Numbered from the stretch's first letter, positions 1 to 11,621 are shown. The stretch: 64,000 bases of DNA from an uncultured Sulfitobacter sp. (GCF_947500075.1 NZ_CANMQS010000003.1:186001-250000); one strand, 5' to 3'. Numbers and translations are program-made. Notes: generated from the sequence alone by a model not told the origin.

Positions 1-600
1 AGCAGCCAGACCGCGCCGCACATCACCCGCCGCCGTGTAGGTCGCGACGGTGCCATCGGGGGCAGTATGGCTGCCGACCTGCGCCATCAGGTCTGGCGAC
101 CACAGTTCGGGGTTCTTGGCCGGGGCAAATCCATCCAGAAACCACGCATCGGCACCGCCCTGCCAGGCGGGAAGGGTCTGACGGGCATCGCCGATGATCA
201 CCTCGATCTCCACCCCCGGCAGGCTGATCCGGCCACCTTCGGGGCTCCATGCGGCCCCCAGCAGATCCCGGCGTCCTTCGAAGGCTGGAAAAGCCTGATG
301 GGCGCGGGCCATCTCGGCCCTGCTCAGCGGAAAGGCTTCGAACGAGGTGAAGCGCAGCGGCCCCGTGATCCCGGCCTGCATCCACGCATCCCAGACCACC
401 AACAGGTTCAACCCGGTGCCAAACCCCAGCTCTGCAATGTGAAACCCCGGTGCAAACCGGGCGGGCAGGTCATTGCCCGCCAGAAACACATGCTCCGTCT
501 CAGCCACGCCGTTATCGAGGCTGAAAAACGGGTCATCAAACCGAGTGGAGACGGGCACATCACCGGCCCGCCATTCGATCTGTTCTGTCTGGTCCTGCAC
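1..600 (-). CDS. mnmD: tRNA 5-methylaminomethyl-2-thiouridine methyltransferase MnmD (3' end cut by window)
   Basis: SAM-dependent methyltransferase that completes the mnm5s2U34 wobble modification, corresponding to the N-terminal half of E. coli MnmC. About 200 residues are visible and the C-terminus runs off the window. Seen: an N-terminal DQTEQIEWRAGDVPVSTRF segment with the family's FDDPFFS pattern, the SAM-binding GFGTGLN motif at about residue 63, and FLDGFAPAKNPELW near residue 160, all typical of MnmD. I chose the GTG at 598-600 because AAGG lies 7 nt upstream and no ATG is available in frame. The FAD oxidase gene is divergent, 55 nt away. No oxidase domain is fused here, unlike enterobacterial MnmC. 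Confidence 0.85.
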   Translation of the reverse strand, partial: MQDQTEQIEWRAGDVPVSTRFDDPFFSLDNGVAETEHVFLAGNDLPARFAPGFHIAELGFGTGLNLLVVWDAWMQAGITGPLRFTSFEAFPLSRAEMARAHQAFPAFEGRRDLLGAAWSPEGGRISLPGVEIEVIIGDARQTLPAWQGGADAWFLDGFAPAKNPELWSPDLMAQVGSHTAPDGTVATYTAAGDVRRGLAA

Positions 601-655
601 CGGCGCACCTTGTAGGGAAGTTGGCACAAACTGCGCAATGGAAAGGCGCTTGGCA

Positions 656-1687
656 ATGGTCGAAATCACAGTGCGCGGGGCGGGGATATTCGGGCTGTCG
701 GTCGCCTGGGCCTGCGCGCAGCGCGGGGCGGCTGTGCAGGTGGTGGATCCACACGGTCCAGCAGCAGGCAGCAGCGGCGGCGTCGTCGGCGCGCTGGCCC
801 CGCATGTGCCGGAGAACTGGAACGCCAAGAAGGCCTTTCAACTGGACAGCCTGCTGATGGCCGAAGGGTTCTGGCGTGATGTCGAAGCCGCAGGCGGGGG
901 GCGCAGCGGCTACATGCGCAGCGGTCGTTTGCAGCCGATTGCCGATGAAGCGGCATTGGGACTGGCGCGGGGCCGGGAAGATACCGCGCAGGCCCTTTGG
1001 GCCGCCCCTGCGATCTGGGAAGTGGTTCCCGCCGACAATTCCCCATGGCAACCGCCCTCTCCCACAGGGATGCTGATCCGCGATACGCTCAGCGCGTTGA
1101 TCCACCCCCGTCAGGCCTGCGACGCGCTGGTGCGCGCCTTGGCTGCACAGGGTATTGAGGTGGTGCCGGATGCCCCTGAACGGGGCAGGACGCTTTGGGC
1201 AACGGGTGTGGCAGGTCTGACCGCGTTGAGCGCCAATCACCACCGTAGCATGGGAAACGGGGTCAAGGGCCAAGCGGCTTTGTTGCAGTTTGATGCAGCC
1301 GGTGCGGCGCAGATTTTTGCAGGTGGCGTGCACATCATCCCGCATCTGGATGGCACGGTCGGCGTCGGCTCCACATCAGAACGGGACTTTGACGCACCAG
1401 ATACCACCGACGCCCAGCTTGACGATGTGATTGCGAAAGCCTGCGCCGCTGTGCCCGCACTAAGGGGTGCGCCCGTCCTTGCCCGCTGGGCAGGCGTGCG
1501 CCCCCGCGCGCGTAGCCGTGCCCCGATGCTGGGTGCATGGCCGGACCGGCCCGATCATTTCATTGCCAACGGGGGCTTCAAGATCGGCTTTGGCATGGCA
1601 CCCAAGGTGGCACAGGTGATGGCAGACCTGATGCTGGAGGGGCGCGATGCCATCCCGAATGGGTTTCAGGTCGAGGACAACGTCTAG
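656..1687 (+). CDS. FAD-dependent oxidoreductase, probable stand-alone MnmC oxidase domain
   Basis: A 343-residue DAO-family flavoenzyme. The N-terminal dinucleotide-binding motif GAGIFG (about residues 8-13) is followed by an acidic strand end (VVD). GSSGGVVGALAPH resembles the FAD-contacting segment of the MnmC C-terminal domain, and the C-terminal GGFKIGFGMAPKVAQ is the usual second FAD loop. In E. coli this domain removes the carboxymethyl group of cmnm5s2U and is fused to the methyltransferase. Here it is encoded divergently from mnmD with a 55-nt shared upstream region, so I infer a split two-gene version. A generic amino-acid oxidase is possible, but the neighbour argues against it. 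The start at 656 has GAAAGG upstream; an in-frame ATG at 638 is the alternative. Confidence 0.72.
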   Translation: MVEITVRGAGIFGLSVAWACAQRGAAVQVVDPHGPAAGSSGGVVGALAPHVPENWNAKKAFQLDSLLMAEGFWRDVEAAGGGRSGYMRSGRLQPIADEAALGLARGREDTAQALWAAPAIWEVVPADNSPWQPPSPTGMLIRDTLSALIHPRQACDALVRALAAQGIEVVPDAPERGRTLWATGVAGLTALSANHHRSMGNGVKGQAALLQFDAAGAAQIFAGGVHIIPHLDGTVGVGSTSERDFDAPDTTDAQLDDVIAKACAAVPALRGAPVLARWAGVRPRARSRAPMLGAWPDRPDHFIANGGFKIGFGMAPKVAQVMADLMLEGRDAIPNGFQVEDNV

Positions 1688-1697
1688 CCTCAGGGCC

Positions 1698-2504
1698 TTA
1701 CATCACCTCCGCCGTTGCCGTCATGCACAGCCGCTCCTCCGGCCCTTCGACCCACAGATCAGTGCCGTCCTGACACAGCCAGACGGTTTCATGGTGCATC
1801 ACGGGTGCCGTCGCCCGAAAGCTGAAAGCACTGAGTGTTCCGAGGTTTTCGGTTGCCATGATCATCAACCATTGCGCCAGCAGCGGCCCATGCACGATCA
1901 GCCCGTTGTAGCCTTCAACATCGCGGGCGTAGGCTTCATCATAATGAATGCGGTGCCCATTGAAGGTCAGCGCGGAATACCGAAACAGCAAGGTCTGGTT
2001 GAACCGCATTTCGCGCCGTTCTCTGGCGTCGAGGGTGACCTTTGGCGCAATGGGACGGGGCGCATCCACGTCCGGGTCAGCGCGGTAGACAAGATCCTGA
2101 TGCTCCGTCAGGCACAGGGTGTCGCCTTGCGTGATGTGGTGGCGCAGGGTGACAAACGCCAGCGGGCCGGTGCGGCCCTCCTTGCGGATGTGGCGCGCGC
2201 AAATGCTGCGTTTGATCGCCGGTGTACCTGCGCGCAACGGTGCATGAAAGGCAAGCCGCCCACCTGCCCACATGCGCCGGGGCAATCCCAGATCGGGGAT
2301 CAACCCGCCGACCTTGGGGTGGCCATCACGTCCCAGTTTGTCAGGCGGATGCGGTGTCCAGAAAAAGAGGTGGTGGAAGAAAGGCGGCAGCGTACTGCCC
2401 TCTGTCAGGGTGGGCGGGCGCCCCAGACTGACCAACAGCGCATTGGCGCGGGCGACATCAAGGGGGTCGCTTTGACACTCTTCAACGGGGGCGGCATTGT
2501 CCAT
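1698..2504 (-). CDS. MaoC/HTD2-type acyl-CoA (acyl-ACP) dehydratase-like protein
   Basis: A 268-residue hotdog-fold protein of the FAS1-like dehydratase / 3-methylfumaryl-CoA hydratase family. The N-terminal half has GLIPDLGLPRRMWAGGRL; the C-terminal hotdog has FRYSALTFNGHRIHYDEAYA followed by EGYNGLIVHGPLLAQ, the hydratase signature with the catalytic Asp/His region. The family hydrates or dehydrates short acyl thioesters; the substrate cannot be read from the sequence. The gene ends 11 nt from the convergent oxidase gene and is divergent from the VOC gene with only 27 nt between start codons, so promoters must lie inside or very close to the coding sequences. The start ATG at 2502-2504 fits the usual family length of about 270. 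Confidence 0.75.
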   Translation of the reverse strand: MDNAAPVEECQSDPLDVARANALLVSLGRPPTLTEGSTLPPFFHHLFFWTPHPPDKLGRDGHPKVGGLIPDLGLPRRMWAGGRLAFHAPLRAGTPAIKRSICARHIRKEGRTGPLAFVTLRHHITQGDTLCLTEHQDLVYRADPDVDAPRPIAPKVTLDARERREMRFNQTLLFRYSALTFNGHRIHYDEAYARDVEGYNGLIVHGPLLAQWLMIMATENLGTLSAFSFRATAPVMHHETVWLCQDGTDLWVEGPEERLCMTATAEVM

Positions 2505-2531
2505 AGCGTTGAGATAACGGAGGAGAGACAG

Positions 2532-2945
2532 ATGCCGCAAGATATCTCTGTGCCTGCGGTGTTCGCACTTGACCATTTTGTACTGACCGTGGCGGATATT
2601 CCGACCACCGTACAATTCTATGAGAATATCCTCGGCTTGCAGCCCGAAGCCTTCACCACCGCAACGGGTGAAATACGGCAAGCCCTGCGGTTTGGACACT
2701 CCAAGATCAACCTGCACCAGCAGGGTCGGGAATTTGAGCCCAAGGCGGCCCATCCCACACCTGGCAGCGCGGATTTGTGTTTTCTGACGCGGTCACCATT
2801 GAACAAATGGGAGAAAAAGCTGGCCTCTTTCAACGTCGCCATCGAGGAAGGCCCGGTTCTGCGAACGGGTGCCTCCGGACCGCTGATGTCTCTCTACATC
2901 CGCGACCCGGATCAGAATCTGATCGAAATCAGTATCGCCGGTTAG
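2532..2945 (+). CDS. VOC-family (glyoxalase/dioxygenase fold) protein
   Basis: A 137-residue single vicinal-oxygen-chelate module. Residues 10-40 (FALDHFVLTVADIPTTVQFY) and the C-terminal LYIRDPDQNLIEI supply the usual metal-site strands: the His of LDHFVLTV and the final Glu of NLIEIS. Family members include glyoxalase I, fosfomycin-resistance-type thiol transferases and extradiol dioxygenases. This one resembles the uncharacterised 'virulence protein' VOC subgroup and has no assigned substrate. A strong Shine-Dalgarno GGAGGAGAGA precedes the ATG. Its TAG stop overlaps the stop of the convergent FMN reductase by 4 nt. Confidence 0.8.
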   Translation: MPQDISVPAVFALDHFVLTVADIPTTVQFYENILGLQPEAFTTATGEIRQALRFGHSKINLHQQGREFEPKAAHPTPGSADLCFLTRSPLNKWEKKLASFNVAIEEGPVLRTGASGPLMSLYIRDPDQNLIEISIAG

Positions 2946-3478
2946 ATCAGCCCTCGCAGATCCTGCATCAATGCGGTAAGTTCCTTGACGTAGATCTCAC
3001 CCGTGAGATGGCCGTTGTCATCAAAGGCGCTGCCGCTGCCCGCCAGATGGATCTCGGGCCCTTGCAGGATCACCGGGCGAAACGGCACCATGAAACCGCG
3101 CAGCACCATCTGCGCGCGCTCCCCTCCTGCCCGGCCTGCGGCGGCGGACATTACGGCAACAGGCTTGCCGCCCCAGGGTTTCACATCCGCCCTGCTGATC
3201 CAGTCGAGCGCGTTTTTCAAAGCCCCAGACGGGCCTTTGTTGTACTCCGGGGTGGAGATGATCACCGCATCCGCATCCGCGATCAGTTGCGCGGCCGCTG
3301 TCACCGCAGCAGGCACGCCAGAGACCGCTTCATCGTCGCCGTTGTAGAGCGGGAAATTGATGTCCGCGAGGGTGTAGTCGCAGTCACCGAAAAGCCGCGC
3401 TGCCTCTGCCAGCAGCATCGTATTGGTTGCGCCGCTGCGCAGGGAGCCGGAGATACCGACGAGTTTGGGAGTGCTCAT
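2942..3478 (-). CDS. NADPH-dependent FMN reductase family protein (flavodoxin-like)
   Basis: A 178-residue flavodoxin-like quinone/azo reductase of the SsuE/ChrR type. The FMN phosphate loop GISGSLRSGATN is at residues 8-19, and the characteristic STPEYNKGPSGALKNALDW is near residue 75. Such enzymes reduce FMN, quinones or chromate with NAD(P)H in the cytosol. The start at 3478 gives the normal family length; an in-frame ATG further upstream (near 3512) would add an unconserved leader. The 3' end overlaps the convergent VOC gene by 4 nt. No partner gene identifies the physiological acceptor. Confidence 0.82.
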   Translation of the reverse strand: MSTPKLVGISGSLRSGATNTMLLAEAARLFGDCDYTLADINFPLYNGDDEAVSGVPAAVTAAAQLIADADAVIISTPEYNKGPSGALKNALDWISRADVKPWGGKPVAVMSAAAGRAGGERAQMVLRGFMVPFRPVILQGPEIHLAGSGSAFDDNGHLTGEIYVKELTALMQDLRGLI

Positions 3479-3530
3479 GTCTGGGGGTCCATCCTTGGTT
3501 GATCTGCCCATAAAGTCGGTCGCATTGGTC

Positions 3531-3570
3531 AAAAAGCAAGAAACCCCCACCGATTGGCAGGGGCTTCTTC
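3531..3570 (-). terminator. Rho-independent terminator of the OmpA-type lipoprotein gene
   Basis: Read on the minus strand, 20 nt beyond the lipoprotein stop, GCCCC and GGGGG arms flank an 11-nt loop. Outer AAGAA/TTCTT pairing and a downstream run (CTTTTT) complete the hairpin. Confidence 0.65.
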
Positions 3571-3590
3571 AAGGGATTGTCCGGCTCGGA

Positions 3591-4262
3591 TCAGGCTGCG
3601 TTGGGCAGGATCACGATATCCACACGCCGGTTCTGCGCCTTGCCTTCCGGCGTCAGGTTGGTTGCAACAGGCTGGCTTTCACCGCGGCCGATGGCTTGCA
3701 GGCGGCTTTGGGGCACGCCGTTGGCAACCAGGATATTTGAGACGACAAAGGCGCGCTCTTCGGACAACTGCTGGTTATAGGCCGCATCACCGTCGCTGTC
3801 GGTGTGGCCGACGATCTGCAACGTGGAATTGGCGTAGACCTGCACGTTGTTTGCCAGCGCCTGCAAATCGTCACGGATGCTGGGCTGCACGGTGGTGCTG
3901 TCGGTGGCAAAGGTGATGTTCTGCGGCAGGCTGACAATCAGACGGTCGCCGGTGTTGGTGATCGTGACGTCACTGTCGAGCTGGCGACGCAGATCGGCTT
4001 CCTGCCGGTCCAGCGAATAGCCAACGCCGGCACCCAATGCGCCCCCGAGCACAGCACCTTTCAAAGCGCCATCGCCCCGGTCGCCATCGCTGGAGGTCAG
4101 CGCGCCCAACAGCGCACCCGCACCCGCGCCAATCAACGCGCCGTTCTTGGTTTTCTGGTTCGGATCACCGGGCTGTGCGACCAGCTGGCCGGGATCGGTG
4201 CATGCGCTGAGGCTCAGCGCGCCAGCGGTCAGAACCGCCAGTGTCAGTTTGGAAGAAATCAT
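3591..4262 (-). CDS. OmpA-family lipoprotein with glycine-zipper segment
   Basis: A 223-residue outer-membrane or periplasmic lipoprotein. The signal peptide ends in the lipobox LSAC (lipidated Cys21). A glycine-zipper (ALIGAGAGALLGAL and AVLGGALGAGVGYSL) spans residues 40-85. The C-terminal OmpA domain (about 105-220) has the peptidoglycan-binding pattern IVGHTDSDGDAAYNQQLSEERA and ends NRRVDIVILPNA. It probably anchors the outer membrane to peptidoglycan. The architecture matches YiaD-like proteins. It is a single gene with its own terminator, and a TATATA-like element lies about 60 nt upstream. Confidence 0.85.
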   Translation of the reverse strand: MISSKLTLAVLTAGALSLSACTDPGQLVAQPGDPNQKTKNGALIGAGAGALLGALTSSDGDRGDGALKGAVLGGALGAGVGYSLDRQEADLRRQLDSDVTITNTGDRLIVSLPQNITFATDSTTVQPSIRDDLQALANNVQVYANSTLQIVGHTDSDGDAAYNQQLSEERAFVVSNILVANGVPQSRLQAIGRGESQPVATNLTPEGKAQNRRVDIVILPNAA

Positions 4263-4383
4263 AGCTCTGCCTTCATGGATGTGGCCCCGTTCGGGCGAGG
4301 CGTCTTACTGCACAGACGTATATATGCACGCGTCCGGAAGTTTCACGGGGAAAATCACATCGGCAACATCTTGCCTGTTTCTG

Positions 4384-5244
4384 TCAGGCCTCGGCGCGGG
4401 CGGCCTCGAACGCGAGCATCGCGCGTTTGACGGGCAGACCCCAGTGATAGCCTCCCAAAGCGCCTGACTTGCGCAAGGCGCGGTGGCAGGGGATCAGCCA
4501 GCTGACCGGGTTGCGGCCCACAGCGGTGCCCACGGCCCGCACGGCCTTGGGGCTGCCGATGGCGGTGGCGATGTCGGAATAGGTGGTCACCTGCCCTGAC
4601 GGGATGCGCAAAAGCGCTTCCCAGACCTTGATCTGGAACGGCGCCCCAATCAGGTAGAGAGGTGCCTTGTCCAGCGCGCCGTCCTGCGCGCCAAAAGCGG
4701 TCAGCACCCAGGGGCGCAGCATCATCGGGTCTTCGACGTAGTCTGCCTCCGGCCAGCGATTGTGCAAATCCGCCATCGCGGCGTCTTCGCCCGTTTCAGC
4801 GGCCAAAGCCAGGCCGCAGATGCCTTTTTCGGTGCCCATCACCAATGCAGGTCCAAAGGGGCTTTCAAACCAGCCCCAGTAGATCGTCAGCCCGGCGCCT
4901 TTCTGGGCGTAACTGCCGGGGCTCATCGCTTCCCACCGCAGGAAAAGATCATGCAGGCGGCCGGTGCCTGACAGCCCCACTTCGTGGGCGGCTTCCAGCG
5001 TTGTGGCGCTTTTGGACAGCATGTCCTTGGCCTGCCCCAGCATCAGATACTGCTGGTAGCGTTTGGGAGAAACGCCGACCCAGCGGCTGAACAGGCGTTG
5101 GAAATGCGCAGGCGACATGTCCATGTGCCGGGCGATGTCCTCCAGCGTCATGGGGTCTTCGGCATGGTCCAGCAGGTCAATCGCGCGGCGCATGACGGCG
5201 TAGTGATAGCCGTCGCTTTCGGGGATGGGAGCGTTGTGTGTCAT
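4384..5244 (-). CDS. Ada-like AraC regulator / O6-methylguanine-DNA methyltransferase, lacking N-terminal Ada domain
   Basis: A 286-residue fusion. An AraC-type double helix-turn-helix (about residues 12-105, MTLEDIARHMDMSPAHFQRLFSRWVGVSP) is followed by a methylguanine methyltransferase domain (about 115-285) with acceptor cysteine C252 in IPCHRALRKSGALGGY. The methyltransferase transfers O6-alkyl groups from DNA to Cys252. The E. coli Ada N-terminal zinc domain, which repairs phosphotriesters and activates transcription, is absent: the protein starts directly at the HTH. How, or whether, it senses methylation is therefore unclear. Single gene, no alkA or alkB alongside. Confidence 0.85.
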   Translation of the reverse strand: MTHNAPIPESDGYHYAVMRRAIDLLDHAEDPMTLEDIARHMDMSPAHFQRLFSRWVGVSPKRYQQYLMLGQAKDMLSKSATTLEAAHEVGLSGTGRLHDLFLRWEAMSPGSYAQKGAGLTIYWGWFESPFGPALVMGTEKGICGLALAAETGEDAAMADLHNRWPEADYVEDPMMLRPWVLTAFGAQDGALDKAPLYLIGAPFQIKVWEALLRIPSGQVTTYSDIATAIGSPKAVRAVGTAVGRNPVSWLIPCHRALRKSGALGGYHWGLPVKRAMLAFEAARAEA

Positions 5245-5322
5245 GGGGGCAATCTAGGCAGCCAAGGGGGGGCAGGCGACCCGAAACTTGCGCCTTTTGT
5301 TTTGGGTTAGTGTGTGTGGCAG

Positions 5323-5482
5323 GCGAAGCCGCCGCCACGGGGGGCGGCGGGATGAGGGCTGTCTGCCCTCATACTCCCGAGGTTTTTAGACCCATTTGGA
5401 AGGGGATTGTGAGGGGCGGTGTTTTGTTGTGACGGTTTGGGCATGCGGCGGAGGGGGTCTTGCCCCTTGGGGCCAAGTTGCG
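5323..5482. repeat. Palindromic extragenic (REP-like) element
   Basis: The 250-nt gap between the Ada-like gene and nth contains a perfect hairpin (ATGAGGGC at 5352-5359, GCCCTCAT at 5365-5372), a preceding GCCGCC/GGCGGC pair and a second GGGG...CCCC pair near 5455-5475. Sequences of this type (a GGGC-loop-GCCC hairpin followed by CTCCCGAGG and a T-rich stretch) are, from memory, scattered through Roseobacter intergenic regions. I cannot count copies from one window. Confidence 0.4.
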
Positions 5483-5494
5483 CATACCCGGATC

Positions 5495-6136
5495 ATGGCA
5501 AAGCAACGCGATTATCATACCATTCGAGAGATCTTTACCCGGTTTCATGCGGCGGACCCTGAACCGAAGGGAGAATTGGAACATGTGAATGTGTATACGC
5601 TGGTTGTTGCTGTTGCCCTGAGTGCGCAGGCGACGGACGCAGGGGTGAACAAGGCCACGCGGGCGTTGTTTCAGGTGGCCGATACACCACAGAAGATGCT
5701 CGATCTGGGACTTGAAGGGCTGACGGAGCATATCAAGACGATTGGTCTCTTCCGTCAAAAGGCCAAGAACGTGATGAAGTTGAGCCAGATTCTGGTGGAT
5801 GACTATGGCGGGGTTGTGCCCAACTCGCGGGCGGCCTTGCAATCGCTGCCCGGTGTGGGGCGCAAGACGGCCAACGTGGTGTTGAACATGTGGTGGCAGC
5901 AGCCGGCGCAGGCGGTGGACACGCATATCTTCCGTGTCGGCAACCGGACGGGGATTGCCCCCGGCAAGACCGTGGACGCCGTGGAGCGGGCCATTGAGGA
6001 CAACATTCCGGCCGATTTCCAGCTGCATGCGCATCACTGGCTGATCCTGCACGGCCGCTATCACTGCAAGGCGCGCAAACCTTTGTGCAAGACTTGCATT
6101 ATAAACGATCTCTGCCCTTTTGAGGAAAAGACCTAA
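5495..6136 (+). CDS. nth: Endonuclease III (DNA glycosylase/AP lyase)
   Basis: A 213-residue base-excision-repair enzyme removing oxidised pyrimidines. The helix-hairpin-helix LPGVGRKTANVVLN is near residue 115 and carries the catalytic lysine; the catalytic Asp is in VDTHIFRV. The C-terminal [4Fe-4S] motif C-X6-C-X2-C-X5-C (from CKARKPLC to DLC) is intact. The start at MAKQRDYHT gives the normal length; the open frame continues upstream but without conserved sequence. The TAA stop overlaps the ATG of the PfkB kinase by one base (TAATG), implying a two-gene operon. Confidence 0.95.
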   Translation: MAKQRDYHTIREIFTRFHAADPEPKGELEHVNVYTLVVAVALSAQATDAGVNKATRALFQVADTPQKMLDLGLEGLTEHIKTIGLFRQKAKNVMKLSQILVDDYGGVVPNSRAALQSLPGVGRKTANVVLNMWWQQPAQAVDTHIFRVGNRTGIAPGKTVDAVERAIEDNIPADFQLHAHHWLILHGRYHCKARKPLCKTCIINDLCPFEEKT

Positions 6137-7128
6137 TGACCAAAACCTATGACCTTGTTGGCATCGGCAACGCTGTTGTCGATGTGATTACCCAGTGTGA
6201 CGACAGTTTCCTGGATCTGATGGGGATCGAGAAAGGCATCATGCAGCTGATCGAGCAGGATCGGGGTGAGACGCTTTATGCCGCAATGAACGACCGGGTG
6301 CAGACGCCGGGCGGGGCTGTGGCCAATACCATTGCGGGGGCAGGCGCCCTGGGGATGGAAGCGGCGTTCATTGGGCGGGTGCGCGATGATGCACTGGGGC
6401 GGTTTTACGCGGATGCGATGACGGATCATGGCATTGGCTTTCCGAACGCGCCTGTCGCGGAGGCGGATTTGCCGACTTCGCGCAGTATGATCTTTGTCAC
6501 TCCCGATGGGGAGCGGTCGATGAACACCTATCTGGGGGTGTCGACGGGACTGAGCTCTGCGGATGTGTCGCAGGAAGTGGCTTCCAATGCCAAGCTGATG
6601 TTCCTTGAAGGATATCTGTTTGATCAGGACGCAGGCAAAACCGCGTTTCGGGAAGCCGCGCGGGCGGCGACGGCGGGGGGAGGCATTGCCGGCATTGCCA
6701 TTTCCGATCCATTTTGTGTGGAGCGGCACCGGGATGATTTCCTGTCGCTGATCAAGAACGACCTTGGCTATGTCATCGGGAACGAGGCGGAGGTGAAATC
6801 GCTGTTCGAGACTGACGATCTTGAGGCCGCGTTGTCGAGGACGGCGGACATCTGTCCTATCGTGGTCTGCACCCGCTCTGGCGACGGGGTGATCCTGATC
6901 CGCGATGGCGCACGTGTTCATGTGCCGGTGACCCCGGTCACGCCGGTGGATGCCACCGGCGCAGGGGATCAATTCGCCGCCGGTTTCCTCTATGGTTTGT
7001 CGCACGGTGCGGATCTGGAGACCTGCGGGCGGATGGGCAATCTGTGCGCAGGCGAAGTCATTGGCCATATCGGGCCGCGGCCAAAGAAGAACATGCTGGC
7101 GGCGTTCAAGGCCGAAGGCCTGATCTAG
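6136..7128 (+). CDS. PfkB-family carbohydrate/nucleoside kinase (adenosine-kinase-like)
   Basis: A 330-residue ribokinase-family enzyme. Substrate-binding GNAVVDVI sits at residues 10-17, the PGGAVANTIAGAGALG motif near 56, and the C-terminal signature DATGAGDQFAAGFLYG near 273 carries the catalytic Asp of GAGD. Alphaproteobacterial proteins of this type are usually annotated as adenosine kinase, but the actual sugar or nucleoside cannot be read off. Translationally coupled to nth by the TAATG overlap and followed 3 nt later by a GNAT gene. Confidence 0.85.
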   Translation: MTKTYDLVGIGNAVVDVITQCDDSFLDLMGIEKGIMQLIEQDRGETLYAAMNDRVQTPGGAVANTIAGAGALGMEAAFIGRVRDDALGRFYADAMTDHGIGFPNAPVAEADLPTSRSMIFVTPDGERSMNTYLGVSTGLSSADVSQEVASNAKLMFLEGYLFDQDAGKTAFREAARAATAGGGIAGIAISDPFCVERHRDDFLSLIKNDLGYVIGNEAEVKSLFETDDLEAALSRTADICPIVVCTRSGDGVILIRDGARVHVPVTPVTPVDATGAGDQFAAGFLYGLSHGADLETCGRMGNLCAGEVIGHIGPRPKKNMLAAFKAEGLI

Positions 7129-7131
7129 CCG

Positions 7132-10421
<3,290 letters not shown>

Positions 10422-10577
10422 CAAACCCTGCGGGCTGCCCCTGAGGCGGGCCGCATCTTGCCGCACCATCTGCCGCAATTTTCTGCCGTAATGGCAAACC
10501 GGTGTTCTCAACCCGGCAACAAAACCGCGTTGCCGGGGACGTTGGTGCATGTCCGAAAGGGTGAGGCCCGCTAAACC

Positions 10578-10608
10578 CATGGAAACACACCGTTCCCATG
10601 TTTCCATG
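10578..10608. promoter_or_regulatory. Perfect 10-bp inverted repeat upstream of the LysR gene
   Basis: CATGGAAACA (10578-10587) and its exact complement TGTTTCCATG (10599-10608) are separated by 11 nt and lie 107 nt before the LysR start. No T-run follows, so it is not an obvious terminator for fadH. The size and spacing suit a dimeric regulator site, possibly for LysR autoregulation. Confidence 0.5.
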
Positions 10609-10715
10609 CCATGAACGATCCCCGTAATTACCTTGCAACTGTCTTAGACGTGCCCCCTTCCTGCCTGATTTGGCCGCGATACCGATCCTCGAACAAAGTT
10701 GTGAAGGGACCAAGT

Positions 10716-11621
10716 ATGGACCGCCTTACGGAAATGGAAGCATTCGCCACTGTGGTGGATCAGGGTGGGTTTACGGATGCCGCCAAGAAGATGGGTATCT
10801 CGAAATCTGCCGTGTCCAAGCACGTGTCGTCGCTCGAAGCCCGTCTTGGTGCGCGCCTGCTGAACCGGACCACCCGCCGGGTGTCTCCGACAGAGATTGG
10901 TCTGGCCTATTACGACCGCGCTCGCCGTGTGTTGAATGACGCAGGCGAAGCCGATGCGCTGGTCACGTCGATGCAATCAGCCCCGTCAGGGTTGCTGCGC
11001 ATCTCTGTGGCGACGGATTTCGGGGTCAACCACCTGTCCCCCGCGCTGTCAGACTTCCTGAGCGACTTCCCCGACATCACCGTCAACATGGTCCTGAACA
11101 ACCGCTATGTTGAATTGATCTCGGAAGGGTTTGACATGGCTGTGCGCATCGGGGAGCTGGAAGACAGCACCCTGCGCGCCCGTAAGCTGACTGAGACAAC
11201 CAAACGCATGATCGCCAGCCCGAAGTATTTCGAAGAATACGGTCGGCCTGAGAAGATCGACGATCTGAACGATCACAAACTTCTGCACTATTCCAACCAA
11301 TCCAGCGGCAACGTGTGGAAACTGACGGCACCCTCGGGTGAGAAACGTCAGGTCCGTACCGCCGGTTGGCTTTCCGTGAATGACGGGCAATCTTTGCTGA
11401 ACGCGGCCATCTCTGGCCTTGGCATCGCTTACCTGCCCAGCTTCCTCTACGCCGAAGCAATGGAAAACGGGCTTGTCGAGGATGCGATCCCCGATCTGCC
11501 GCTTGAGACCCAAGGCATCTATGCCGTCTATCCACCGGGCCGGTTCACCCAGCCCAAGGTACGCGCCTTTATCGACTTTCTGGTCCACGCCTTTGCGGAC
11601 AAGGGACCCAGCGACTGGTAA
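10716..11621 (+). CDS. LysR-family transcriptional regulator
   Basis: A 301-residue regulator with an N-terminal winged helix-turn-helix (residues 1-60, MDRLTEMEAFATVVDQGGF ... ISKSAVSKHVSSLEARLG ... RTTRRVSPTEIG) and a LysR substrate-binding domain (about 88-295). It belongs to the large DsdC/CrgA-like subgroup with no predictable ligand. AAGGGA upstream supports the ATG at 10716. The upstream 10-bp palindrome may be its operator, and a hairpin terminator follows. Neighbours do not identify the target; fadH upstream is the closest candidate. Confidence 0.88.
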   Translation: MDRLTEMEAFATVVDQGGFTDAAKKMGISKSAVSKHVSSLEARLGARLLNRTTRRVSPTEIGLAYYDRARRVLNDAGEADALVTSMQSAPSGLLRISVATDFGVNHLSPALSDFLSDFPDITVNMVLNNRYVELISEGFDMAVRIGELEDSTLRARKLTETTKRMIASPKYFEEYGRPEKIDDLNDHKLLHYSNQSSGNVWKLTAPSGEKRQVRTAGWLSVNDGQSLLNAAISGLGIAYLPSFLYAEAMENGLVEDAIPDLPLETQGIYAVYPPGRFTQPKVRAFIDFLVHAFADKGPSDW

